A stretch of 64,000 nucleotides of DNA from Alligator mississippiensis (GCF_030867095.1 NC_081828.1:51623434-51687433); one strand, 5' to 3'; counted from the first letter of the stretch, positions 1-12,290 are shown. The notes: a model not told the origin generated them from the sequence alone. A program made the numbers and translations.

Positions 1-2322
1 AACCTGGATCCCTGGTGATGAAACAAATACAAACTCTTGCAGGGTTCTGTAGGATTGCTGTGTTCAGCAACTTCCAGTGATGCCCCAAGGAATCCCTTCA
101 TTTCAAACAGCATAAGGTTGGGTCCCATTTGAACCCAAATTATCATCTTCAGCCATTTGTATCTTCTCTCTTGGTTTCTGGGTCTTTGGTAGGGGTGCTG
201 CTGAATCTCCTTTGCATATCATATGACTACATAAAATGACCAACATTTATTTTGGGAAATCATCTGCAAAGCAAGGAATAAGGCATATTCTTCAGAATTC
301 ACAATAAACAAATGCAAAATCTTCAAATGCATAGTTTTCAAAGATAGTAGAATAACTTGGGGGAGGTGAGCAGGGTACCATCCCTGGGCTTCCACTTAGA
401 GTCACCAGGATGGTGGTTCCCTGGGGAGTCTGTAGTGCTCCAGTGGCAGCAGCCCCATGCTGCGGCTCTAGTGGCAGCAGCCGGGTCCTGGGACACCATT
501 CCACTGCTGTAGCAGCAATAACAGCAACAGCTGGGGCCAGGCATATTGTCCACACCAGCAGCAGCTAGGGACTTTGAGTTCCTGGGGGAAGGTAACACTT
601 CCAGATGGTAAAGTGGACCACTACTACAAGCAAAGAAACAAAAGCCAGGGCAATGTGTATTAAGGGTGTAACACTGAAGTGCAGGTGTCAGATTGGGCTG
701 GCTTTATCCGTCTACCTGCATGAAATCTCACTGAATCAGTGGAGCTCTGCATGGGTACAGGCCTCCACCATTCCTGTATAGGTGCAGGATGAGCCTTTAC
801 ACCTTGATCCAAAGTCATCTGGAATCAGTGGAAAGGGCATTGTCTTTGTTTAGGTTTTGAATCTGGCTTTTATATAAGTATCTGAAACATCATGAAAGTG
901 TGTGTTAAATCACTGAAACATTTCCACTGAAGAAAATAACAGGCAAAACGTTTCATTTCAACAGTGACTGAAAAAACAGCCATGTAGGTCTTGCATTTTT
1001 AAATATTTCATTACAAAATTTTCTTCAATTAAATATTAAATAAATCACAGAAACAACGCATTTAACCTTGGGTCGTATAAAAACATCTTATTTGAGCCAA
1101 AACTTTTTTTCAACTTTTTGTTTTGTTGGAAAAATAGAAAATAGTGTTTTGAAGGTGATGCAAAACCAGCATTTTTCCTGGGTTCCATAAAAAAAAAAAT
1201 TTGCATGTCTGTAGTCCTAAACTAAGCATAGATCCATCCAGTATTAATAATTCCATTTTTGTATATGCATTAAAATGCACCAGAAATATACCACAGTATA
1301 AAAAGGATCCAGCTCAACTCTTAAAGCTTTTTTGGTGTCTTTCAAAACCTCATTTGTTTAATTTTTTTCCCCTAAACCAATATTTAAGAAGCAACAGAGT
1401 TTTTTCCTTTATAAAAAAAAGCATAAAAATCTCTATACTGGAACAACTCTGTTGGTTAAGGTGGGCCATATATCCATGGTGCCTTATGTGCCTGTGTAAT
1501 TCTTTTTTATCGCTTAATTTGTCTTTGCATTAGAAACAGAATAGATAAATGTTAATTATTTTCCTAAGCCGCTGAAATTATATGATGGACTGATCTTTTG
1601 CCAATTATTATGCCGGAGCTAATAGCAAACCATGCATAGAACAAGACAAAAGTATTTCCTTGTTTAACAGCGATGTTACTTAAAAACGAAAATGGCAGCC
1701 AAGTTCCATCTTCCATATTAAAATGCATCTTGATCTGACCCTTTGGTTTGCTGCATTATAGCAAGGAGAATTTTTATAAGCAATATCATTATTCTTTTAT
1801 ATAATGCAGTGCTACAGCTATAGTATGCTAAAAAAGCTTTGAATCAATGGCTAACATTCTGCATTAACAATAGATTTTCATTTCCACATGGGAGAGAGAA
1901 AAAATCCCCATGGGTTTATCTTCAGAATTAGATGGCATGTAAAATATATAACCACTTTGGAAAAAAACTGTCTAACATTCCTGAGCTATGTCTTGAATTA
2001 GGGGTGTGTGCTGAAAGGCAAAACGGCCTGTTTTCTCCCCAAATCTGGACAAGCACAATAAAAAGTTACCTTATTTGTTCACATGAGCTTAGCCTATAAA
2101 AGGCCGAGAAGCGATTTACCTTTTCTCCAGAAATTAGTGACTGAAAATTGGGGTGCATGTCTTTAAATGAGGAAACTGTTTTTAAACAGTCTGGTTCATT
2201 CTGCCTTCCTAATCAAGGGGTGTCTTATTTGGGGTGCATGATATGTGAATAGATATGGTAGTTGTCACAACTTTTCTGAGATTAGGAATTGTGAGTGGTG
2301 CAGAGCCTGGTATCATTCACCT
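1..2322 (-). other. TOR1AIP2: 3' flank and probable 3' UTR of TOR1AIP2
   Basis: This stretch lies downstream of the TOR1AIP2 stop codon in the gene's own direction. It is AT-rich and has no convincing coding region. Candidate minus-strand poly(A) signals are an ATTAAA near 1356 and an AATAAA near 246, so the 3' UTR could run about 1-2 kb; neither site is decisive. A GC-rich patch at about 355-600 with CAG/CTG-like words stands out from the AT-rich surroundings and may be an old insertion, but I could not find its ends. Confidence 0.45.
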
Positions 2323-3104
2323 CTATGGTTTGGCTAGGGAAGAGCAGCCGTTGTTCTCTATGGCTTTGACTGGATGGATGGGCAAGACCAGGTGGGATAT
2401 GCGGCTCCACAACCCACTCAGCTTATCTGTGTCCATGTGATTGTAGGAGCTGGGAGTATTGGTGTTGGTGAATTTGGCCCAGAGGAAGTCACGTACTTTT
2501 TCCTCAGTCTTCCGTGGGTTAATGTTGACCTCTAGCTTCTCCTCCTCCAGCAGAACAGTTAGCAGTAGTGCTACATCTTTGAAAGCCGCACTTTCATGGT
2601 CACAATACTTGTAAAAGATCAAAGTGGAGCCAGCTGGCAGTGACTCAAACTGATGCACCACGGCTGCCTTCCCACCTTCCCTGAACCCAGAGCTCAGTTC
2701 ATTATCCACTTGTAGTTTTGCTTTGTCGCTATCAAGCCTGGATTTACTAGCCCCATAAATATGAATCGTGGTAGCACCAAGTGAGTTGGAGTAGGCATCG
2801 GCAATTTGGTTGCTCAGGCACTCCAAGGTTTGCTCTCCTTCACGGGCAGCGGTAAAGATTAAAATGGCTGGCTCTGTGTGATGGGAAGAATTGATGTGTC
2901 TCTGCAGGAACTTGCGTCCTCTAAGCCACAGGGCAGGGTTCTGCCCTGGAAAGCTGACTTTCAGCTGATCCAAAGCTGAAGAGAAGGCCTTCAACACCAG
3001 ATTTTCTTGCATATGTGAGGGCTGGGAAGTATAGTAACCACTGGAAAATATGCAGAAGAAAACCAATAGTATGACTCCCAGTAAAACTGCACGGGAATGA
3101 AATC
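2323..3104 (-). CDS. TOR1AIP2: TOR1AIP2 terminal exon: membrane segment and Torsin-activating lumenal domain
   Basis: The acceptor is a pyrimidine-rich tract ending CTCAACAG just before 3104; the stop codon is at 2325-2323. The exon encodes about 260 residues. It opens with [17 protein letters not shown] (start of the single membrane helix) and continues through an N-glycosylation-type NSS, the KFLQRHIN segment, [15 protein letters not shown], a [17 protein letters not shown] segment and the most conserved core [13 protein letters not shown]. It ends with the SRISHLVLP arginine-finger region and a penultimate-region Cys. The whole Torsin-activating domain sits on one exon, as in TOR1AIP1. Confidence 0.95.
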
Positions 3105-6100
3105 CTGTTGAGCAGAGAGACAAGAGAAAGAGAATGAAAGAATGAGTCAGAAATGAGTGCAGTTAGAGGCTAACATAGGGCTAGCACATAGGGTTTTTTC
3201 ATGCCCAGCCCCCCCCACCTGCTTTCTAATGGCAAGTGGCTGATTTGCTCCAGTAGCTACTGGTGTCACGGAAACATTTTATGTAGCAATGGCAGGGGGA
3301 ACTCTTACCCAAGATTCTAGGATTTTTTCCGCTCACAAAATGTACACATTTTTCTTCCACAAACTAAGTTAGGCCTGCAGCTTTGGAACCACTGCATAGA
3401 AGTCCTTATGTGGCTCCTGGGGAACTTTCAACTAACTGCAGGTTTCATTCTCTTTTATCCTAGCACTTAATATACTGTACCCCAGTGCAAGGGCAAGATT
3501 TTTCTTTTGTGTTTTGGTGATATTTGTAGATATTTGTAGAGCAATCTTTTGAGTCAGGGAGAGCTGTTGAGTGCCTGGCACTTTGAAACTCAGCCGTAAC
3601 TATCTCAACTACTTATTCTGCCCCTGTGACTAAGGTCCGAGCACCTCAGGGCACGTCTACACATTGCCCTATGGCGATGTAGCAACACACTATGTCACTA
3701 CAGTGTGCTACAGCAACACTGCAATCACATGGGTCTACACGTGATTGCCAGCTACATCGCCAATAGCTGCACAATCCCCTGGTACAGTGCACCGCTACAG
3801 TGATATAGTGGCAAAATCTAACCATGTGCTGCACGCACAGTGCAGTAACCGCCCATACTGCACCATGTTTTAGTACTTCTAGAAGGAAGTACTAAAGCAC
3901 GGTGCCATAGCAACATCACCACATAGCAATGTGTAGATGCACCCTCATTTTTTAATGGACTTTTTTCTACAATAACCTATGAAGTATGACAGTGCTGTTA
4001 TGCCTGTGTTATGTATGGGAAACTGAGGAACAAGGGGGCAACAGATTCAGTGGCAATTCAGCACCTAAATACATTTGAGGATCTGGGTCCCAGGGCATGA
4101 TGCTAGAAGAGCCTCTGCCACTTAAAACAGTAAGGTTGTAACAGAAGAGCCCCCTTGCGGAGACAGTGTTGAATATGCCAAAAGCAGGCTTGTTTCCTGT
4201 TAGCAGAACTACACAAACAGCGCTCTTCCATCAGACCAGCTATGTCACCATGTAGGGTTTTGATAATCTAGCTTTATGTCCATGGAGGATTTCCAAGCTA
4301 GTATGCCAGAAGAATTTCATAGTGTAAACCTTGCCCTGGGGCATACAGGAAGTGGCAGAGTATATTTTTGAAGCTAAGGCCTTGTCTGCCCTCTCTTGTC
4401 TCTTTTGTCAGAAGTTCTGGCATTAGGCAGCTGCTGCCACCATCCAGACCCCAGAGCACTTGTACATCCATGTGCTTCTAGAAGCTCTTCACAGCTCCAG
4501 CGCAACAGCTGTGCTGCCTGAGCATGAAGGGCTGGAGCAGCCAGCTGATGGTGCAGGAATATCTACAACACCTTCCGCTGGCTGCCAGATGGTGAGAGAA
4601 GACTTATTTGCACAACAGAGGTGTCCTGGCCTACACCACAGTCTTCCTGACAGACCTCAAATGTTGTAGTGAATTAGGCCTTAGTCTCTCAAGAAAGACA
4701 CACAAGCCGGTGGCAGAACATTGTAACCTCCCTGAGTACTATATCATTGACCTAAGGGTGGCTGTTCTAAGGCAGCAAACTTAAAAAATAGTTCAAACCA
4801 GAAATTGCAGAACAAGAAAGCATCCACAGACTGGATTATGTTAAACATGGTTTAAACAGGGACTATGGATTCGTATCCTAGTACCTGGATTAATTTGTAT
4901 GACTCCTCTGTTCCTATGTGTTTATTGCTTGTTTGTTTACCTCTCTAACATTGCCTCCCTTTCCTCCCCCTCCTCTTTCTCTCTCCCTCCCTTGTCTTCT
5001 GTATTTAAATGTCTCTCTCCTTCTTGTATACTGCTTTTGTGTACATCCTTTCACAGCACCCAATGAGGCAAGCTTCAGCCCATGAAAGCTTCTGCTACAT
5101 AGATCTATCTACTTTAGTTAGTCTATAAGGTGCAATTCTACTTTGTCTTCTACTTGACTTCCCACTAACATGGCTAACTATCTCTCTCAATCTCTCAGGA
5201 AACAGGCCAACACCACACCTATAGGGCTGTTCTTCTTTTAGTTGAAATCTTAAATAAAAATGTAGATGTTTTACTTCAGTTATCTTTCCTTTTTTAAAAA
5301 AAATCCTGGCCAGCAGTGTACCTTGTGTATTTATTTTAGTAAATACATAAGGCCTCATCGCCACCTACAAGAGGGAAAAGACTACTTGGAAAGCCCCATA
5401 CTGCTGAAGGTCTCCCAAGGCATAATACCGTGTGATCTATGTGCAATGAGGAAATGTGTCATACAGTGTCTCAGCGTGTGCTTGGATGCCTCCGCCCGAG
5501 AACTGGAGGGAAATCCCATGTATTATGTATGGGACTGAAGAAGACGTGACTTAACTTAGGGTTACCATACATCCGGGATTTCCTGGACATGTCCTCTTTT
5601 TAGATCCTTCAATCCCGATCCAGGCAGTTTTTTTAAATATGATCAAATGTCTGGGATTTTGGTCAGCTTAGCTTCAAAGATTTCCTGGCACTTCCGGCTT
5701 GCCCTAGCAAGGAGCTGCTTGGGGGGGTGGGGAGAGGGTGATTGGAGGCAGGGTGCACACACACGGTGGTCAGCATGTAGCCAGCCAGACAAGGTTGTGG
5801 GGAGCCCAGCAGCTGGATACAGGTAAGTCTGTAGGGGACGGGGGTTGGAGGACCAGGGCTTGGGGACTGTGGGGGTGGGTGTGGCTGTGTGTGTGGGTGG
5901 GCAGGGGGCAGGTCTGGGGCTGCAGCTGAGTGAGGGAGGTGCCTGCCCCTCCTGCAGGGGAGGGGGGTTGGGGAGGCCTTCAGAGGCACCAGGGAGCATA
6001 GGCAAAGGGAGAAAATATTATTTGGGGGGCTGAGTAAAACTTAAATACTTCTGCACACAGACCCAGACACACAGCCCAGCAGGTAAGTCTGTGAAGTGCA

Positions 6101-9100
6101 AGGGGTGTGGAGGAGGGAAGAGGCTGTGGGGGGGCATGTGCCCCTTGGATTTGTGCATGGGGCATCACAGAGGTAGCCTGTTGCTGCGTGCTGGGCTCTG
6201 GAGTCGCGTGATACCATGTGCCTTCCATGCAGGTACATGGTGTCATGCAGTACCTTGGCAATGGCAGTAGGGCACAGAGCCCAGCGCAAAGTGGCAGCCC
6301 ACCTCCACGATGCCCTGCACATAAATCCTGGGGGCACGTGCCTCCCTTGCCTTCCCTGGGTGCATGCAATGGCAGAAGCTTCCCCATGCCTAGATGAGCT
6401 GTCCGCAGCTAGGACTGTCCCACAACTCACCCTGGCCTTGGAGTCCTATTCACCCCAGCCCCTGCCTCTGCCCCACTCCCTCCTTTACTGTGGGGGCCTT
6501 GATATGCTCCCTGCATGCCCCTTGCCCTTCAAAGACTTACCTGCTGGGCACTGCATTCCTGGCCGCTTCTATAGGCTGTGGCTGCATGTCTGTCTGTGTA
6601 CACCCCTCCCACTCCCCACCTGCAGTTGCCCAAAGCCTGCATCCAGGCTGCCCTGTAGTCCTCTGTGCTGCCACTGCTGCCTCAGCCTTCCACTGCCTAT
6701 GCCAGGGAGCTGTGTTGCTGGCTTGGCAACACTGGGGCCAGTGCCTGTGCTCGCAGATGCAAAGCAGGGAGCTATGGATTGGAAGTAGGAGGTGGTAGGG
6801 CTGTGGGGTCTGGGGTCAGCAGGGCAGGGGCACTGACAGCACCAAGGAGTTGTGGGTTAGGAGTGAGGGGCACGAACAGGGACCGGGGGGGAAGGAGGGA
6901 GCTGCGCACTGGGAGTGAGGGGCACCAGCATAGCCCAGGGGGGCAGGGTACTGCAGTTCGGGAGTGAGGGGCTCTGGCAGGGCTGGGGTCTGTGGGTTGG
7001 GAATGAAGGGCAGTAGCAGGGCTGGGAGGTGGACTGGCTTGGGAGTGAAGGGCAGGCAACAAAATGGGCAGAGGCAGGGAACCGGCATATCGCTGCTCCG
7101 CCTCCCCATAGTCATATACCCTCCTCTCTCCCTGCACGACAAGTGTCCTCTTTTCTGGAACTGGAAATACGGTAACCCTAAATTAAAGAAGTGATTTGCT
7201 TTCTATGTGAAACCTCCTTCTCCAGAATCCCCAGTAAGTTATTACTTTCCTCAGATCCCTTGGCAAGAGTTTTATAAGCACTAAACAAAAGTGTAATTAA
7301 ACAATTTGACTGTGTTTCATTATCAGATCCTTGAACTGATTACATTGAGAGAAGCGTAATCCACAAGGGAACCTTCCCATTCTCACCACTGCATGAATAG
7401 GACTTTTCCTTCTTCAGTAGTGCTTCTGGTACAATCTGTTTACTTATTGACTCCACAGTGGGATTGACTGTATCTTGTTGGCCTCCAGCATCTGACTTCA
7501 CAGCTGTGTAATTTGTATAAAAGAAGAAAGAAGGAATTTGTCACTCATTAAAGAAAAAGGTTTCTGATACACAACAAAGTGAAGACGTTTCCAGGCCGCA
7601 ACAGCAGGAGGAGGGGAATGGAAAAAACAATAAACACATTTAAGAAGCTTCAAGCTATAGGCACCTTTGCCTTCAGAGACTATAATCACAAAGAAAAGAG
7701 TGGCAGGGGACGTGTGGTTCTTTAAAATCAAACATAATCTAGTTTTTTTACCAAGCAGGAGAGAGTCCCACTCAGGGACAAGGAAATAAGGAAGTCTATG
7801 CTGAGTTGGACATGGCCCTTCTATCTACTCAGCTATTTGGAAAACTTCTCAGTCACCGATTGAGAAAGAAGCCCCACAATGCCATCTTTACAAGGTGTCT
7901 TTTCCAAGTCGGGGGTCTGCATTATCTTGAAGGTAAAGGCTCTTCATAAACCATAAAAGCAACAACACACTTATTTTGACTCGCCTTCGTTACTGTGCCT
8001 CTTCCTCAAATCAGATTTGGATCCTTCTATGTCCTGGGTTTCCTGCGCGATAGGATCCAGTGACTTTCCTTCCAGAGCGAGTCCGATGTTTTCCTCTTTT
8101 CTCAGGGGCTGCCCTGTGATGTTCTTCAGTGCTTCAGATAGACTTACATCTTCCCCTGCACCATCAGAACTCAGTGATTTTCCCTCTGAGGAATCCTCTT
8201 CAATTCTTTTGAGGGGGCTTCCAGAGATATTCCTTGAATCCGAGGGATCTAATATTACCTGTCCTGGGGAGGTTTCCAGGTACACAAGATGATCTTGGCC
8301 CTGAGAAGTTGTCTCCACTTCTCTTGTTAGCTGCTCTTGTGCTGGATAGCCTGTAGGAACAAAAAATCATAAACTCCATTTTCTTTAATGCAATAAACAA
8401 GAATATTGAGTAGTTTCCAGGGGAAGGAGGAGGGGGGAACAAATATAAGAAACAAGTTCTCGACTTTGTCAAAGAAAAGGAATTTTCCTAAAAAAATTGG
8501 TACATTTTCTGCTCTGTTCTCGAAATAATCTATCCTGACCCTCTGAAGTCAGTGTGAGTTTGCATGGCTCTCAGTCTGGAAGAAATGTCTCACTTGTCAA
8601 CCAGACTATTTGATCTGTAAAAATGGCATTTTGGGGTATGTCCCTTTGCAGACTATCACCATAAAGTGGAAAGAAAAGGATCTGCTGGAACAATAAGAGG
8701 AGCAGCACCACATTATGAGAAGTACTGTTTGACTCACCTTCACCTGAGTCTTCTCTCCTGTTGGTTTGCTTGATGCTTTCTGAAGGAGTCTCTTTCATTG
8801 CATCTGTAGAATCTGTAGATGAAAGCTTACTTTCATTGGAATCCAGAGCTTTGCTTGCCAAGGCAGATGCACTGGTTTTCTCTTCTTTCCCAGGATCTTC
8901 TGTAGCACACTCTATATGGGGAGAGGACTCATGGTTTCTGGGTTCAGCAAAGTTTGGGTAGCAGAACTAAATCAGGTCTTGCTTGCATGCAACTCTCAAA
9001 TCTCCCACCAGACCAAACTCCACTGGGCTCATTTTGCAAACATAACCCTATCCATTTTAAACTCAGTACTACTTGTATTATTTAGTCAATCCAAATAAAA

Positions 9101-10388
9101 AAATTTCCATATTTAGCAGAACTTTCTTCTCTCTGCAAATCTTATATGATGGGATTCCCTGTCTCTCCTCTCCAACACTGTCGGCGTTGATGTTGTGGTG
9201 CCTGTTTCTACAATCTGGAGCTGTTCAACTTTTGGAAGCACATTTAGATGCCTGCAGCTTGATCTTCCCTGGGAAGGAATTCCCCTGTGTCTCATGTATC
9301 AAACTAGAGTTAAGCAGCAGGATTGTATGCATATGCTGGGGGTGCAAGGAAGATTTTTCTGAAGCGCTCATCATTGAGCTTCGTGATGCCTACCTAGCAT
9401 CCTAGATACAAGTCTAGTGCATGTTGTCACAAGGACTCCAAAATGAAAAGCAGTATTGTTTACTTAAGTATAAAAGTGACTATCGGGCGCTTCCTTTTAT
9501 TGACCTGAATCTACAGAAATAAAATATGCATTTCCTTTAATTTCCTTCTAAGACTTAGGTTTCATTGTAGACATCTTTACAAGGGGTCATTTTCTCTGTT
9601 TTCTTTAATGCAATAAACAGGAATAAGTAGTTTCCTATTTATTTACAAACTCCTAACAAAACTACTAGTCCTACTACCTCCAAAAGTGATGCAAAAATTA
9701 GACAGGGAGGAGAGATTCTTTCAACCTGCTACTGCCATAGGTGAACCGTATTAAGACAATTGTTCAGAGCAGTCTGAAATGTTCAGACCGAGAATGCTGA
9801 GTCCAGAAGGAACGGACCTTGGTGCCATAGAAACTGGGCTCCAGAGCATAGCAAAGGAGTCTGGCCCATGCAACAGGAGAGGAAGTTGCTTCCTACAGCA
9901 GTGTGAGACTGGTGACTGAGAGGAGAGCCTGGGGAGGGAGCTTCCCATCACAGAGTAGGTGGGGAGGACTGAGGAAAGGCACTCTGGAAGGACTATAGTG
10001 TGTTTCTTGGAGTTTGTGTTTTCCTTTGCCTGTTTGTGATTTGGGGCAAAAGGAGGCTGTGAGGTAGGGGACAGCTGGAAAGGGAGAAGGGAGATTGCTA
10101 AGGGCACTATGGGAAGAACACTGCGTGGTCTGCTTTGGGACAGACAGTGAACAGCCTGACTAAGGCCCTGGAGCTGCAGAGGATAGCTGTATTGCCCTTG
10201 AACTGTAGACAGTACCATTGACTGGACCAGAAAGATGTACACTGTGAGTGGGGTAGAGAAAGTCACTTGAGGTTTCACACTGATCCGAGGGCTGCCTTAG
10301 ATTTTTGTTCAATGCATCTGAAAATGTGATTCCTAATGGCTACACCCAACATACCCCCATGTGGATCCTGATCTGTGTTCTCCTCCAT
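2323..10388 (-). CDS. TOR1AIP2: TOR1AIP2 (LULL1), complete coding sequence in five exons
   Basis: Torsin-1A-interacting protein 2 is an ER/outer-nuclear-envelope type II membrane protein. Its lumenal domain activates Torsin ATPases. I join 10388-10355, 8899-8738, 8350-7994, 7503-7387 and 3104-2323 on the minus strand. The sum is 1452 nt, an open frame of 483 residues plus stop; human LULL1 has 470. Residues 1-223 are an acidic, Ser/Thr-rich cytoplasmic region, about 229-247 form the membrane segment, and the rest is the lumenal domain. The domain keeps the block around [19 protein letters not shown] and the WSRI arginine-finger motif (Arg at about residue 458), which equals human R449 by position from the C terminus. 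The start ATG sits in a good context (AAGAAAATGG) and [11 protein letters not shown] resembles the acidic start of other LULL1 proteins. All four introns are phase 1 with GT-AG ends. The family is certain; the 5' coding exon and the 7994 donor are my inference from splice phase. Confidence 0.9.
3649..3944. mobile_element. 296-bp TIR miniature element (Harbinger-like)
   Basis: The left end GGGCACGTCTACACATTGCC and the inverted right end GGGTGCATCTACACATTGCT agree at most positions. Both sides are flanked by TCA, consistent with a 3-bp target duplication of the PIF/Harbinger type. The inside has no coding capacity and is rich in TGCAC/CACTGTA words. It lies in the last TOR1AIP2 intron. Confidence 0.7.
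5065..5178. repeat. Old interspersed repeat segment
   Basis: The words AGCCCATGAAAGCTTCTGCT, GTTAGTCTATAAGGTGC and CTAACATGGCTAAC occur in the order and spacing of a repeat that is very common in reptile genomes (a 'cacgaaagcttatgct ... gttagtct(c)taaggtgcca ... actaacacggcta' block). I recognise the pattern but not the family name. The boundaries are approximate. Confidence 0.5.
5557..7180. mobile_element. 1.6-kb hAT-like non-autonomous element
   Basis: The ends are TAGGGTTACCATAC at left and the inverted TAGGGTTACCGTAT at right. Flanking octamers ACTTAACT and AATTAAAG match at 5 of 8, as expected for an old 8-bp duplication. The left end is followed by ATCCGGGATTTCCTGGACATG, a terminal block seen in many reptile hAT copies. 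The interior is GC-rich and probably composite. It carries two plus-strand copies (5820, 6080) and one minus-strand copy (6531-6545) of a CAGGTAAGTCT module. Long frames inside it are compositional. Confidence 0.65.
7387..7503 (-). CDS. TOR1AIP2: TOR1AIP2 coding exon preceding the terminal exon
   Basis: This is a 117-nt symmetric phase-1 exon. The acceptor is AATTACACAG and the donor is G|GTGAGA at 7386-7385. It encodes about 39 residues beginning [18 protein letters not shown] and ending KKEKSYSCS. The last G joins GA of the next exon to give Gly before the membrane segment, matching the position of the human ...INKKGFWSYG... stretch. It was found by splice phase rather than by a long reading frame. 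Confidence 0.85.
7994..8350 (-). CDS. TOR1AIP2: TOR1AIP2 large cytoplasmic-domain exon
   Basis: A 357-nt symmetric phase-1 exon with acceptor TTGTTCCTACAG. It encodes a low-complexity acidic segment from [12 protein letters not shown] through [16 protein letters not shown] to [10 protein letters not shown]. The basic RKR near its end parallels TLRRRL in human LULL1. The only donor that keeps frame is A|GTAACG at 7993, which is weak. If it is not used, the frame runs a few more codons to TAA and would give a form without the membrane helix. The two repeated GKSL...[13 protein letters not shown] / [17 protein letters not shown] units suggest a small internal repeat. Confidence 0.8.
8738..8899 (-). 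CDS. TOR1AIP2: TOR1AIP2 coding exon
   Basis: A 162-nt symmetric phase-1 exon with acceptor GTGCTACAG and a perfect donor G|GTGAGT at 8737. It encodes about 54 residues from [19 protein letters not shown] to NRREDSGEG, acidic and Ser-rich, in keeping with the disordered cytoplasmic half of LULL1. The flanking intron 8351-8737 holds nothing else recognisable. Confidence 0.8.
8900..10354. other. First coding intron of TOR1AIP2
   Basis: No clear gene or mobile element seen. A minus-strand open frame at 9751-10278 has no recognisable domain and contains no compatible splice sites. The region is otherwise ordinary intronic sequence. Confidence 0.5.
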
Positions 10389-10547
10389 TTTCTTGCGTTG
10401 ATGTTGTGGTCTTGACTAGTTTGTTTTGCTTTCTGGTTTGATCATAAAATTGCCTTCTGTCTTCTTTCTTTTCTGAAGTGCTTGATGAGTCCCAGCCAGC
10501 TCATGCATACCATCCCCTTGTTCCTCAAGAATCACATGTTGGGATAA
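10355..10547 (-). CDS. TOR1AIP2: TOR1AIP2 start exon (5' UTR plus first 11 codons)
   Basis: The coding part is 10388-10355: ATG at 10388-10386, [11 protein letters not shown], then a single G before donor GTATGT. The phase (1) fits the next exon exactly. Upstream, a long pyrimidine tract ending GGCATTTAG gives a good acceptor at 10548, so the exon would be about 193 nt with 159 nt of 5' UTR. A short alternative start at another acceptor (10473) cannot be excluded. The start-codon choice rests on phase, Kozak context and acidic N terminus. Confidence 0.7.
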
Positions 10548-10957
10548 CTAAATGCCAATGAGAAAGACAAATATAAAATAAGGAAGCAATAATTCATAAT
10601 TAAAAAAACTTGAGAGCTCCTCCCCTTCTCCTTCCTCCCTGCAAAGAGAACACTTTAAGGTTATCTAAATTGGTGTGATGCTGTTAACTTTATGATGGAA
10701 TGTACTAAAATGCAACTCAGATAATGAAGTACACAAAGACTTTGGTCTAGGTGCTATTAGCTGCCTGCAACCTTTAACAGGACCAAAAACATGTAAAACT
10801 GACTATAGATATGTTAAGGGGGATCTGCAATTGTATTACCTTTTTAACCCATTAAATAAGTGTATCTTTTGTGTTCATATATAGAGAACATCAGCCCTTA
10901 TGGCTGAGCCGCAGGGACAGGGTAGGATGGTGATTTGGTAAATTGCACCATGCCTAG

Positions 10958-12290
10958 TAGGGCCGTGCGAAATTTTGGCAGCTGTTTCGTTTTGGAGGTG
11001 TTTGGGCCCGTTTCAGTGCCCGAAACACCTAATCCAAAATGAAATGGAAGGCTCTGAAACATCTCCAAAACTAAACAAAACCATCTGAAACATTTTGCAA
11101 ATGTTTCAGATGTTTTGGAACGTTTCAGAGGTGCCCTCTGGGAATAGTCTGGCATAGGCCTGCAGCCCTCCTTTCAAAGTGCCAGGAGGCTGGGCCCGGG
11201 GTCAGTGATGACTCTGAAACTCATGCTAAACTTGGGCCTACTCACAAAAGTTAAAATGAAGAATAATAATGCTAACTGCATATTGCAAGAGGATGTGATT
11301 TCATGGCTAGGCCATCTAAGAGGGAATAATGAAGTATCTCTTCCAGCTTATATTGCTATATTCAGAATGATTTCAAGCAGACTCCTAGGTGCCTGGGGTG
11401 TAACCATATGAAATGTCTATCCTTGATTAATTAGTATGGTAAATATTTCTTTTGTGACTAACTCGTGTTTATGTGCAGGAAGAGACATCCTGCATATGTA
11501 ATAGATGTCTCCTGATTTAGTATGTTTTTCCTGGCTGCTAATCAGTTTCTTGATATGTTTCAAACTGGATAACCTCTTGTTACCGAAGAAGGTAACTCAT
11601 TCAAATTAAAAATTTCTGATAACCAGTGATGAGCAGGTTTTTCCTGTCAATTACTGCTTGGGACTCTTTCTTGATTTACACAACTAAAAGAATACTTTGA
11701 AGATGCTTAACTAAGGGTATAAAAAGGCAATAAAACAGCAAACAGCGCACATGCTTCAAGAGTGAGAAATCTCTCTGACACCAGTTGCTGATGCGTCTGA
11801 CTTACTCGAGAAGTTGAAGAGAAACAGACCGCCTCTTTGTTGCCTGTTTGGTGAGAAATCATCACCTTATAGCTAATTACTGGACTTTGATTTGGCTTGG
11901 GCTCACTTGACTTGATTTTAAATACTTGTAGTAAATAAAACCTTTCTGTCACTCATTGAATGAGGTGTCGTGTCAATCCCTGGGCTAGTCCGGAATCCTA
12001 AGTTTTTATTGCTAACAGTCAGGCAGGGCACTCATGGAGGCTTCTCTCGCAACTCCCCACTCTGGGGCAGAGGCAGGCAGAACCGGAGGAGCTGCAGAAC
12101 CTGCAGCCACCCAGCTGTGCCTGCCTCTCCCTGGCTGATCTGAATCAGTGCCAAAAGAGAGGTGAAACTCCGAAACAGATTTGGCCGAATCGAAATGGAA
12201 CAGGGATCTGAAACACCAAAATGAATCACTGTCCTCCAAAATGGCTGAATCTGAAACTGAAATGAAACACAGCCGTCTCGCATAGCCTTA
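10958..12290. mobile_element. 1.33-kb hAT-like element with TTTC/GAAAC-rich ends
   Basis: Left end TAGGGCCGTGCGAAATTTTG, inverted right end TAAGGCTATGCGAGACGGCT. The 8-bp flanks ATGCCTAG and ACGCCTAC match at 6 of 8. Both terminal 150-bp zones are dominated by CGTTTC/GAAACG words. The interior (about 11200-12000) is AT-rich and different in character. It lies in the 5' intron of TOR1AIP2 and belongs to the same family as 15713-18017. Confidence 0.7.

Larger units (their letters stand above)
3105..7386. other. Last intron of TOR1AIP2, mostly repeat-derived
   Basis: The intron contains a 296-bp TIR element (3649-3944), older unclassified sequence with a C/T-rich tract at about 4935-4995, the 5065-5178 repeat segment and a 1.6-kb hAT-like element (5557-7180). 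No coding exon was found in it. Confidence 0.6.

Noticed and set aside
4460-4669. 69-codon plus-strand frame
   Set aside because: No domain, no conservation evidence and located in an intron of the opposite-strand gene.
9751-10278. 175-codon minus-strand frame inside a TOR1AIP2 intron
   Set aside because: Hydrophobic start but no family match, and no splice sites that would join it in phase to the neighbouring exons.
9184-10414. The 16-mer ACCACAACATCAACGC (minus strand) occurs in the TOR1AIP2 5' UTR and again 1.2 kb downstream, suggesting a duplicated exon
   Set aside because: The similarity does not extend, the downstream copy lacks a usable donor in phase, and one such 16-mer match is expected by chance in a window of this size.
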